A program made the translations under genes and the position numbers. DNA of 18,345 bases, taken from assembly GCA_018969295.1 (NCBI GenBank), contig JAGWYN010000066.1:1-18345 (forward strand), in the 5' to 3' direction. The notes under the pieces were generated by a model. It was not told the origin of the DNA. It ran no database searches and saw nothing but the letters and a program-made list of their open reading frames with translations. This DNA comes from Chloroflexota bacterium (GTDB taxonomy: Bacteria > Chloroflexota > Anaerolineae > Caldilineales > Caldilineaceae). Positions 1 to 6,603 of the stretch are shown piece by piece. Numbering within the stretch: the first letter of the stretch is position 1; the number at the start of each line of letters is the position of its first letter.

Positions 1-159
1 CGTCCAGGTCGCCGCAGCAGCCTGGACAGCCGTTGCCGGCGCAGGCCGTGCCGTCGGAACCGGCGCAGGGGTGGGCTCTGGGTCGCCGCACCCCCCCAGC
101 AGCAGCACAAGGCACAGCCCAAGGCTGTGCAGCCACCGCACAACGGTCGAATCGTTCAT
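1..159 (-). CDS. Putative lipoprotein, 3' end outside the window
   Basis: The ATG at 159-157 overlaps the TGA of the upstream gene (158-156) in an ATGA arrangement, so the two are probably translationally coupled. The 53 visible residues begin MNDSTVVRWLHSLGLCLVLL, followed by a lipobox ending LLGGC with the lipidation cysteine at residue 24. A Pro/Ala/Thr-rich linker follows (PEPTPAPVPTARPAPA), as expected for a tether holding a domain away from the membrane. The functional domain lies beyond the left edge, so no function can be given. The signal peptide and ATGA overlap make this a credible gene although the open part is short. Together with its upstream partner it probably forms a membrane or surface module. 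Confidence 0.72.
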   Translation of the reverse strand, partial: MNDSTVVRWLHSLGLCLVLLLGGCGDPEPTPAPVPTARPAPATAVQAAAATWT

Positions 160-1913
160 CCTTGTTCCTCCTCCCCCACACAAAACCGCTCCATCTCTTC
201 CTGGGATGTGCGCCAGCTTTCAAGCTTTGCCGCCGGAACGACAGATGTTCCGCTGCGCTGCCTGCTGCCTTTCGCCAGCGCAGCCGCATACCCTTTTGCC
301 GCAGCACAAAAATCACCCAGCTCCTTGTCGGCGGCCGCAACGCAGCCCCAGGCTTCAGCCACCGTGTGAATATCCTGCTGCACCCCCGCCTGTTCCAAAA
401 GATCGACCGTCCGCTGACAATTGTGCCGCATCGCCCCCCAATCGCTGCGGAACTCTGCCAACTGCCCCAGATAGCCGTAGGCAAGCGCTGCAATCGGTCT
501 GAGCCCCGCATCCTCACCGGCCGCCAACAGCCCGGTCACCGCCTCAAAGTGCGCCTCAGCCTCGGCTGCCGACCAGCCGGGCAAGCGGGCACGCGCCCCC
601 AGCCAGTGCGCAATCCCAAAACCCAGCGCCGCTTTGGCCGGAACCCAGGCGGAAGCAGGCTGGTCGGCAGCCCCCAGCGCCAGCGAAAAAGCCTGGGTTG
701 CCGTCACCAAAAGACCCGGATGGACGCCCATCAGCTCGACCCCCAGCTGGTCGTAGAGCTTGGCCTGTTCCAGCGCCACAATGCCCAGCCCAAGATAGGC
801 CCGGCTGTAATCCGGCTTGTGCCCCACAGCGTCCCGAAACGCCCGCTCAGCCTCAGCCAGCGTGTCCCCACGCGCCGGGTCGGACGGCAAGGCCTGGCGC
901 AACCTGGCAGCCCCCAGCAGCATCTCCGCCACAGCCAGCCCGGCAGCATCTTGTTCCTCCTCGTTCTGCCTGACCGACCGATCAAAATGGTAGGCAGCCT
1001 CCTCGTATTTTTCCTGAAAATAAAAGCCCAGCCCCGCAATCGTCTGCCCCAGCACAGCCAGCCGAGCACTCAGCATGCGATCGATCTGCCCCAAATCTTC
1101 GTTGGTCAGCGTGTGGCAGTCCAACTGGGGCGGCAGATCAAACACGATCGGCGCTCCCAGTTGGTTGGGACCCGCCAATTCGCTGCCATACTCAAAACCA
1201 CGCACGGCCTCCGGCACATAGAAGGCCAGCTGAACCGTGTAGCGAGAGGCCGAGACCGTTATCACACCATAGACCACAACCGTCGCCCCAACCTGCTCCG
1301 CCAGCCGCAGCACCACCTTCGCATCGACCACCCCGATCGCAGCAGGCCCGCGGAAATCCGTGATGATCTCCTCCTGCCGCACCCCGGCCGGCTGGAGCAG
1401 GGTCTCCTCGAAGAGCCGATTGACCCGCTCGGCCACGCAGCGCTCTTGGCTGCCCCCCCCCACAACCGGAAACTCAGCCAGAGCCAGGTTGAAGGCACCA
1501 AACTCAGACATCGGCACGGGCGGTTCTGGCGGCATGGCACGCCACCCGTAAACAGCAAACAGAAGAAGAACAACTACACCCGCAGCGGCCAGCAGCCAGC
1601 GCAGCCAATCCACCGGGTCCCGTCGGCTGCTCTCATACGCAAGCGCCGCATCCAGCAGCGGCTGGCGCTGTTCGTCGTAATGCCCCGCAGCCACTGCTGC
1701 AACCTGGCCGACTTTGCCCTCACGGGCCGCCTGCGTCAACACCGCCGTCCACACCTGCACCGGCGCACCCCTGAAATCAATCTGTGCACTGTCCAGTTCA
1801 GCGTCGTCCGCCACCATGCGAATGCTGTCGGACTCCACAAACAGACCGACCAGAATGCCGCGCAATTGGCTGAACGCCTGCCTTCGCGTCAGGCGTCGGG
1901 TGGAATCAGTCAT
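156..1913 (-). CDS. EAD1-like / transmembrane / TPR protein
   Basis: The frame is open up to 2105, but the start is placed at the ATG at 1913 (MTDSTRRLTRRQAF...), giving 585 aa. Upstream sequence in this frame does not look like protein, and a good promoter lies at 1992-2020. Residues about 8-92 resemble the effector-associated domain family EAD1 (motif around APVQVWTAVLTQAAREGKV), a death-domain-like adaptor found in Chloroflexota and other multicellular bacteria in STAND, CHAT and caspase systems. One transmembrane helix follows (about 104-124). Residues about 137-240 resemble the alpha/beta region often placed before TPRs in exported regulatory proteins (FNLALAEFPVVGGG... GATVVVYGVI). From about 280 to the end there are TPR-like helical pairs, for example YFQEKYEEAAYHFDRSV. 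The predicted topology is a cytoplasmic EAD with outward-facing TPRs. The start codon has only a weak Shine-Dalgarno (GGGA). EAD assignment is by pattern and is moderately confident. Confidence 0.8.
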   Translation of the reverse strand: MTDSTRRLTRRQAFSQLRGILVGLFVESDSIRMVADDAELDSAQIDFRGAPVQVWTAVLTQAAREGKVGQVAAVAAGHYDEQRQPLLDAALAYESSRRDPVDWLRWLLAAAGVVVLLLFAVYGWRAMPPEPPVPMSEFGAFNLALAEFPVVGGGSQERCVAERVNRLFEETLLQPAGVRQEEIITDFRGPAAIGVVDAKVVLRLAEQVGATVVVYGVITVSASRYTVQLAFYVPEAVRGFEYGSELAGPNQLGAPIVFDLPPQLDCHTLTNEDLGQIDRMLSARLAVLGQTIAGLGFYFQEKYEEAAYHFDRSVRQNEEEQDAAGLAVAEMLLGAARLRQALPSDPARGDTLAEAERAFRDAVGHKPDYSRAYLGLGIVALEQAKLYDQLGVELMGVHPGLLVTATQAFSLALGAADQPASAWVPAKAALGFGIAHWLGARARLPGWSAAEAEAHFEAVTGLLAAGEDAGLRPIAALAYGYLGQLAEFRSDWGAMRHNCQRTVDLLEQAGVQQDIHTVAEAWGCVAAADKELGDFCAAAKGYAAALAKGSRQRSGTSVVPAAKLESWRTSQEEMERFCVGEEEQG

Positions 1914-1991
1914 CAGACATCCCAATGCGTTGAGGAGGCAGCGGATACACAAGTCCCGTACGTGAAACGGAGAAGCGCCGTTCACCTGCCA

Positions 1992-2020
1992 AGTATAGTC
2001 GAACCTGACAACGGACGCAA
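1992..2020 (-). promoter_or_regulatory. Sigma70-like promoter of the EAD/TPR gene
   Basis: On the minus strand TTGCGT (2020-2015) and TATACT (1997-1992) are separated by exactly 17 bp. Transcription would begin near 1985, about 70 nt before the ATG at 1913. The promoter lies in the 173-bp gap after lacI, so the EAD/TPR gene need not depend on read-through from lacI. Confidence 0.6.
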
Positions 2021-2086
2021 CACAAATGGATCTGCTCCCAGCAGAGGACAAGGATGTCGTAGGTGGAATGACCGAGCAGGCGGCTC

Positions 2087-3112
2087 TCAGCCGAGCGCCC
2101 GGCACGAACGCCGGACAATCAACGACGTGCTCAGGTGGTAGGTGACCGGCTGGCTCTCCACACCGCTGGGGCCGGCGAGCCGACGCCGCATCAGATCCAC
2201 CGCCAGGCGGGCCATTTCATCGACTGCAATGCCCACTGCGGTGATTGGCGGGTTCCAGGCGGTCAACCACTCGGTGTCGTTGTAGCCGACCACGGAAATA
2301 TCGTCGGGGATGCGCACCCCTGCCTGGCCGATCATCATCAGCGCACCCATCGAAATGCGGTTGCTGCCTGCAATCAATGCGGTTGGGCGTCGCGGCAACG
2401 CCAACAGCTCTGTCGTCGCCTGCTCGCCGTGCCGCCGCGTGAATGCACCGACTTTCAACAGCGCCGGGTCGTCTTCCAACCCCAACAGACGCACTGCGCT
2501 CTGATACCCCAACAGCCGTTCGCTGCCGGTGGTGATCCCTGCCGACCCGCTGATAAAGCCGATGCGGCGATGGCCCAGATCCGCCAGATACTCCACCGCC
2601 TGGTGCATCCCACGAAAATTGTCCGGCAACACCGCATCCAATACGGTTCTCTCGCTCTGCCGGTTCAACTCGACAACCGCGACCCCCTGATCCACCAGCT
2701 TCCGCACCCAGACCGAGTTGCGCGCCTGCGCCGGATGGGTGTAAAAAATCCCGTCCACTCCTTTCTGATGCAGGATCTCCAGACAGGCACGGTCGATCTC
2801 AGCATCTTCGTTGTTGACACAGAGCACCAGTTCCTCCCCTGTGCCGTGCAAAACCTCCAACAGTGCATCGGCCAGCGCCGTGTAGAATACATTTGCAATG
2901 TCCGGGATGATCAGCCCAAACAGCCGCCCGCCCGCCGCCGCCCGAGCGCGGCGGCCGACACGGTAGCCCAGCTGCTCGACCGCCCGACGCACTTTGTCTG
3001 CATTCTCGGCGCTGGAATACCCCTTCTGGTTCAGCACACGGGAAACCGTGCTCGGCGACACCCCTGCCGCCTTGCCCACATCCACAACCGTGACCTCCTG
3101 TTTGCGCCGCAT
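2087..3112 (-). CDS. LacI-family transcriptional regulator
   Basis: The 341-aa protein has the full LacI/GalR architecture and usual length. The N-terminal helix-turn-helix is clear at residues about 8-30 (VTVVDVGKAAGVSPSTVSRV), with the hinge ending at YRVGRRARAAAGGR. A periplasmic-binding-protein-like sensor domain follows from about residue 64 (LFGLIIPDIANVFYTALADA, later GHRRIGFISGS and PDDISVVGYNDTEW). The ATG at 3112 is preceded by AAGGAAAAGG. It is divergent from the sugar transport and catabolism operon starting at 3408, the classical arrangement for a local repressor that releases DNA when it binds a sugar or sugar acid. The ligand cannot be read from sequence. Autoregulation is possible because short repeats overlap its candidate promoter. 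Confidence 0.95.
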   Translation of the reverse strand: MRRKQEVTVVDVGKAAGVSPSTVSRVLNQKGYSSAENADKVRRAVEQLGYRVGRRARAAAGGRLFGLIIPDIANVFYTALADALLEVLHGTGEELVLCVNNEDAEIDRACLEILHQKGVDGIFYTHPAQARNSVWVRKLVDQGVAVVELNRQSERTVLDAVLPDNFRGMHQAVEYLADLGHRRIGFISGSAGITTGSERLLGYQSAVRLLGLEDDPALLKVGAFTRRHGEQATTELLALPRRPTALIAGSNRISMGALMMIGQAGVRIPDDISVVGYNDTEWLTAWNPPITAVGIAVDEMARLAVDLMRRRLAGPSGVESQPVTYHLSTSLIVRRSCRALG

Positions 3113-3169
3113 GACCTTTTCCTTCTCTCACAGTCCCCAAGGGTAGATGTGAAAATAAAAAAATAAATT

Positions 3170-3199
3170 TTCATAGTGCATTCTAGTGCAGGCCGCCAA
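3170..3199 (-). promoter_or_regulatory. Candidate lacI promoter with tandem 10-bp repeats
   Basis: On the minus strand TTGGCG (3199-3194) and TATGAA (3175-3170) are 18 bp apart, a moderate sigma70 match. On the plus strand the 7-mer TAGTGCA occurs at 3174-3180 and again at 3184-3190, a 10-bp helical-turn spacing, inside the spacer and touching the -10. The same stretch holds the partial dyad TGCATTCTAGTGCA. This could be an operator for autoregulation. The match is modest and untested. Confidence 0.4.
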
Positions 3200-3257
3200 A
3201 ATCTTCAAAAATCGGCGTGAAATGGCGCCCCAAATGCAAAATTCTGCCCAGTTGTCC

Positions 3258-3286
3258 TTGACTTTTCTGAAACAGTTCGGTATGAT
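3258..3286 (+). promoter_or_regulatory. Near-consensus promoter of the sugar operon
   Basis: TTGACT (3258-3263) and TATGAT (3281-3286) are separated by 17 bp, each hexamer one base from the sigma70 consensus. Transcription should start near 3293, giving a leader of about 115 nt before the ATG at 3408. The leader has a run of eight T (3312-3319) without a preceding hairpin, and the dyad AGACATCCTCTGTCT at 3321-3335. The strength of the core promoter fits a system controlled by repression. Confidence 0.75.
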
Positions 3287-3320
3287 GGGAATGAAATCGG
3301 CAATAAAATAGTTTTTTTTC

Positions 3321-3335
3321 AGACATCCTCTGTCT
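3321..3335. repeat. Dyad AGACA-N5-TGTCT in the operon leader
   Basis: Perfect 5-bp arms (3321-3325 and 3331-3335) flank a 5-bp centre, about 30-40 bp downstream of the inferred transcription start. It could be a repressor roadblock site or a small RNA hairpin. It lacks the central CG typical of many LacI-family operators, so assignment to the adjacent LacI protein is weak. Confidence 0.3.
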
Positions 3336-3407
3336 CCACTGTGCCGTTTCGGTTTTCGAGCCGTCTTTTCTACGTTTTTTAATTTTTCACTTTGTTGGAG
3401 GAGTTTC

Positions 3408-4709
3408 ATGAAACAAGCAATTCGTGTTGTTGCCCTGCTTTTGCTGCTTGCCCTGGCGGTCAGCGGCTGCACTGCCGTGCCGGCTGCACCCGCTGCCCAG
3501 GAAGCAGCGGAGAGCGGCGAAGCGGTGCAGCTGAGCGTGATCCACTATTTCAGCGACACGCTGGGCAAAGAAGCCATGTCCAAAATTCTGAGCGGCTTCA
3601 ACGCGGCCAATCCAGCCACAGAGGCGCTCGACAACTCAGCGGGCCATGAGGATTTCAAGACGCAGATCCTGGTGACCCTTGCCGGAAACAACCCGCCTGA
3701 TCTCTTTTCCTACTGGGCCGGCGCGCGCACCCAGTTTGTCGTCGACGGCGGGCGTCTGGCACCGATCGACGACCTGTGGGCTGCCAACGACCTGGATTCG
3801 ATCATCCCAGCCGGGATCGCAGCGGGCGCTTCCACCTACGGCGAAAACAAGTATCTCATCCCGATCGGCTACCACTATGTCGGCATGTTCTACAACCCAG
3901 AGGTGATGGCTGCAGCGGGCGTGACCACCCTGCCCACCACCTGGGATGAGCTGATGGCCGCCGCTGAACAGCTCAAGGCCGCAGGCGTTACCCCATTTGC
4001 GCTGGGCTCGATGAACCGCTGGCCTGCCCAGTTCTGGTTCGACTACCTGATGCTGCGCACCGCCGGCCCCGACTACCGGGCCCGGCTGATGGCTGGCGAT
4101 GCTTCCTACACCGACCCCGAGGTGATGGCCGTCATGGAGCTCTGGAAGTCGTTGGTTGACGCCGGCTATTTCGTCGAAAACGCCAACGCCTACGACTGGA
4201 CCGACGCAGCCGACCAGGTTGCCAATGGCCAGGCCGCCATCACCCTGATGGGCACCTGGATCACCGGCTACTGGAACGGCAATGGCCTGGTGCCCGGCGA
4301 AAATTACGATTTCTTCCCCTTCCCGTCGATCGATGCAGGGGTGCCCAATGCTGCACTGGGGCCGGTCGATGGCTTTGTCATGACCGCAGCCTCCGCCCAC
4401 AAAGCCGAGGCAGAACAGCTGCTGATGTACCTGCTCGACCCCCAGGTGCAGGCAGACTGGGCACAGGCCCAGGGCGCCCTGGCCCCCAGCATGCAGGTCG
4501 ACCCCGCCATCTACAACGTAGTGATGAGCAAGGCCAACGAACAGGTGGCCGGCGCCGAGGTCTTTGCCTTCAACTACGACCTGGCAACCACCCCCCCGAT
4601 GGCCGAAGGCGGGTTGAATATGTTCGCACAGTTCATGAACGACCCCTCCGGCTACGCCGACTACCTGGCTGAAACTGAAGCGGTTGCCGCCGAGGTCTTC
4701 GGCCAATAA
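3408..4709 (+). CDS. ABC sugar transporter substrate-binding lipoprotein
   Basis: This 433-aa protein is an extracellular solute-binding protein of the family 1 (MalE/UgpB) type, which captures sugars or oligosaccharides outside the membrane. The signal peptide ends in the lipobox AVSGC with the lipidated cysteine at residue 21, followed by an Ala-rich linker. The mature part has family features: VIHYFSDTLGKEAMSKILSG near the N-terminus, NNPPDLFSYWAG, YLIPIGYHYVGMFYNPEVM, PTTWDELMAAAEQLKAAGV and AAITLMGTWITGYW. GGAGGAG at 3397-3403 is an excellent ribosome binding site 4 nt before the ATG. It is the first gene of the operon and is separated from the permease genes by a large hairpin, as is common where more binding protein than membrane protein is needed. 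The exact substrate is unknown; context suggests a monosaccharide. Confidence 0.95.
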   Translation: MKQAIRVVALLLLLALAVSGCTAVPAAPAAQEAAESGEAVQLSVIHYFSDTLGKEAMSKILSGFNAANPATEALDNSAGHEDFKTQILVTLAGNNPPDLFSYWAGARTQFVVDGGRLAPIDDLWAANDLDSIIPAGIAAGASTYGENKYLIPIGYHYVGMFYNPEVMAAAGVTTLPTTWDELMAAAEQLKAAGVTPFALGSMNRWPAQFWFDYLMLRTAGPDYRARLMAGDASYTDPEVMAVMELWKSLVDAGYFVENANAYDWTDAADQVANGQAAITLMGTWITGYWNGNGLVPGENYDFFPFPSIDAGVPNAALGPVDGFVMTAASAHKAEAEQLLMYLLDPQVQADWAQAQGALAPSMQVDPAIYNVVMSKANEQVAGAEVFAFNYDLATTPPMAEGGLNMFAQFMNDPSGYADYLAETEAVAAEVFGQ

Positions 4710-4716
4710 CTGACGA

Positions 4717-4814
4717 GGGGGCAGAAGCAGCCGGCAATGTCTGCGACGCTCTGTTGGCCGTTGGAATTTCCCCGGCCAGCAGAGCGCCCAATGTTGCCGG
4801 CTGCTTCTGCCCCC
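4717..4814 (+). promoter_or_regulatory. 98-nt nested hairpin between binding-protein and permease genes
   Basis: The outer stem is a perfect 21-bp inverted repeat (arms 4717-4737 and 4794-4814; the right arm reads TTGCCGGCTGC then TTCTGCCCCC). Inside it a second stem pairs 4747-4760 with 4773-4786 (CGCTCTGTTGGCC against GGCCAGCAGAGCG, one G-U pair, plus one closing pair). It begins 7 nt after the binding-protein stop. There is no T-tract after it, so a simple intrinsic terminator is unlikely. A known role of such structures between malE-like and malF-like genes is 3'-end protection of the upstream message and reduced downstream expression; that role here is inference. Confidence 0.85.
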
Positions 4815-4843
4815 CCTGCACCACCCCAGATTGAAAGGCACCT

Positions 4844-5719
4844 ATGGCACGCGCACGCTGGACGATCCTTTTCCTGACACCGCCCCTGGCAATCTACCTC
4901 ACCATCGTCCTGGCACCGCTGCTGGTCTCTTTCTACTACAGTCTGACCGACTGGAACGGCTTCAACCCAAACTATAACTTTGTCGGGCTGGACAATTTTC
5001 TCAAAATCGGCCGCGACCCACTCTTCGCCAACGCCATCCGCAACACCGTGGCCTGGATGATCCTCGCCCTGCTGCTGCCCTCCCTGGCCGGACTGGCCAT
5101 CGCCCTGGCCCTCAACGGACGCGGGACCGCAGGCAATTTTTACAAATCACTCTTCTATCTGCCCATCTGCCTCTCCCTGGTCGTGATCGGCCAGGTCTGG
5201 ATCTGGATCTACCACCCCGACTGGGGACTGCTCAATGTTGTCCTGACCAGGGTGGGGCTCGAATCCTGGACCCAGGCGTGGCTGGCCACCCCCGAAACCG
5301 CACTGCTGTCGGTGATCGCCGCCTGGACCTGGCAGCAGACCGGGCTTGCAATGGTGATCTTTCTCGCCGGACTGACCGCCGTCCCCAAAGAATTGACCGA
5401 AGCCGCCGAAATCGACGGCGCCACCTACTGGCAAAGCCTGCGCAGCGTGGTCATCCCTCTGCTGCTGCCCGCCACCATCGTGGTTATGGCCCTCGCCATC
5501 ATCAACTCGCTCAAAAGTTTTGACATCGTCTTTGTCATGACCGGCGGCGGCCCCTTCCATTCGTCGGATACGCTCGCAATGTTCATGTACACCGAGTCGT
5601 TCCGCAAATACTATATGGGCTACGGCAGCGCCATCGCCGTCGTGCTCTTCGCCATCTCCCTGGCTGCCATTGCCTTTTATTTCCGCCAGGTACGCACACT
5701 GGACCACCTCTATGACTGA
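4844..5719 (+). CDS. ABC sugar transporter permease, MalF/UgpA type
   Basis: The 291-aa membrane protein has about six hydrophobic helices, beginning with WTILFLTPPLAIYLTIVLAP at residues 6-25. The cytoplasmic EAA loop that contacts the ATPase is at residues about 186-205 (TEAAEIDGATYWQSLRSVVI). Length and motif are typical of the first permease in the carbohydrate uptake-1 family. GAAAGG lies just before the ATG. Its end overlaps the next permease gene by 8 bases. It should form a heterodimeric pore with that product. No ATP-binding subunit is encoded in the window, so a shared MsmX/UgpC-like ATPase elsewhere is the likely partner. Confidence 0.95.
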   Translation: MARARWTILFLTPPLAIYLTIVLAPLLVSFYYSLTDWNGFNPNYNFVGLDNFLKIGRDPLFANAIRNTVAWMILALLLPSLAGLAIALALNGRGTAGNFYKSLFYLPICLSLVVIGQVWIWIYHPDWGLLNVVLTRVGLESWTQAWLATPETALLSVIAAWTWQQTGLAMVIFLAGLTAVPKELTEAAEIDGATYWQSLRSVVIPLLLPATIVVMALAIINSLKSFDIVFVMTGGGPFHSSDTLAMFMYTESFRKYYMGYGSAIAVVLFAISLAAIAFYFRQVRTLDHLYD

Positions 5720-6560
5720 TCCTGTGACTGACAGAACACCCCGCCTGGGAACTTTTTTGTTTTATGGTACCTTGACGCTGGTGCTCCTTGTCTATTCGCT
5801 GCCCAGCCTCGGGGTCCTGTTGACCTCGTTCAAAACCACCGAGGAAATAGCCCGCGATGGACTCTGGAGCTGGCCCCAGCTGCTGCGTTTCACCAACTTC
5901 AGCGAAGCCTGGATCGGCGGCAATCTGCTCGTCTATGGCCGAAACTCCCTCCTTGTCACCCTCCCGGCAACCGCTGCCTCGATCCTGCTTGGCATCTTGA
6001 CCGGCTATGTCTTCAGCACGCTCCGCTTTCGTGGCTCGGATGCCCTCTTCGTGCTGGTGGTGGCTGGCATGTTCTACCCCCCCCAGATTGTGCTGATCCC
6101 CCTCTTTCGTCTTTTCAACGCGCTGAATCTTTACGACACGCTCTGGCCGATGATCATCGTCCATACAGCGTTTGGCATCCCGATCTGTACGCTGGTGCTG
6201 CGCAATTTCTTTGCCGCCATTCCCCATGCGCTGCGCGAGGCCGCCATTCTCGACGGCGCCCACGAAGGACAGGTGCTGACCCGCGTCATGCTCCCGTTGA
6301 GCCTGCCCGCACTGGCTGTGCTCGCCACCCTTCAGTTTACCTGGATCTGGAACGATTTTCTGTGGCCCATCATTTTTACCCAGTCGGACAGCATGCGCAC
6401 CATCATGGTGGGGCTGGCATCGCTCAAAGGCCAATACAGCGTCGCCTACGGCGTACAGGGCGCACTGTCGATCCTGGCCAGCCTTCCAACCTTGCTGGTC
6501 TTTGTTTTTTTTCAACGCTATTTTATTCGCGGCCTGACCCTCGGCTCTGTCAAAGGGTGA
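5712..6560 (+). CDS. ABC sugar transporter permease, MalG/UgpE type
   Basis: The frame is open from 5670, but the best start is the ATG at 5712 (MTDPVTDRTPRLG), giving 282 aa and an 8-base overlap with the preceding permease, a normal coupled arrangement. It has several transmembrane helices, the first at residues about 13-38. The EAA loop is at about 176-196 (REAAILDGAHEGQVLTRVML), followed by the conserved FTWIWNDFLWPIIF segment. The C-terminus RYFIRGLTLGSVKG is characteristic of MalG-type subunits. It pairs with the MalF-type subunit for ATP-driven sugar import. Confidence 0.95.
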   Translation: MTDPVTDRTPRLGTFLFYGTLTLVLLVYSLPSLGVLLTSFKTTEEIARDGLWSWPQLLRFTNFSEAWIGGNLLVYGRNSLLVTLPATAASILLGILTGYVFSTLRFRGSDALFVLVVAGMFYPPQIVLIPLFRLFNALNLYDTLWPMIIVHTAFGIPICTLVLRNFFAAIPHALREAAILDGAHEGQVLTRVMLPLSLPALAVLATLQFTWIWNDFLWPIIFTQSDSMRTIMVGLASLKGQYSVAYGVQGALSILASLPTLLVFVFFQRYFIRGLTLGSVKG

Positions 6561-6603
6561 CGCCGTCTCTATCCGCTTGCCCGCCAGAAAACGAGGGTTC
6601 CGT

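Noticed and set aside
33..2141. 702-aa plus-strand open frame
   Set aside because: It lies opposite the EAD/TPR gene, is rich in Arg/Gln/Pro/His with no domain, and is explained by GC-rich antisense bias.
3312..3319. T8 run as an intrinsic terminator
   Set aside because: No GC-rich hairpin precedes it on the plus strand; it lies in the operon leader downstream of a strong promoter.
3350..3363. CGGTTTTCGAGCCG as the LacI operator
   Set aside because: Only the outer bases are symmetric and the centre is not CG; too weak to report as a site.
3636..4841. 401-aa minus-strand open frame opposite the binding-protein gene
   Set aside because: Gly/His/Val-rich antisense shadow; the plus strand has a clear lipoprotein signal, Shine-Dalgarno and family motifs.
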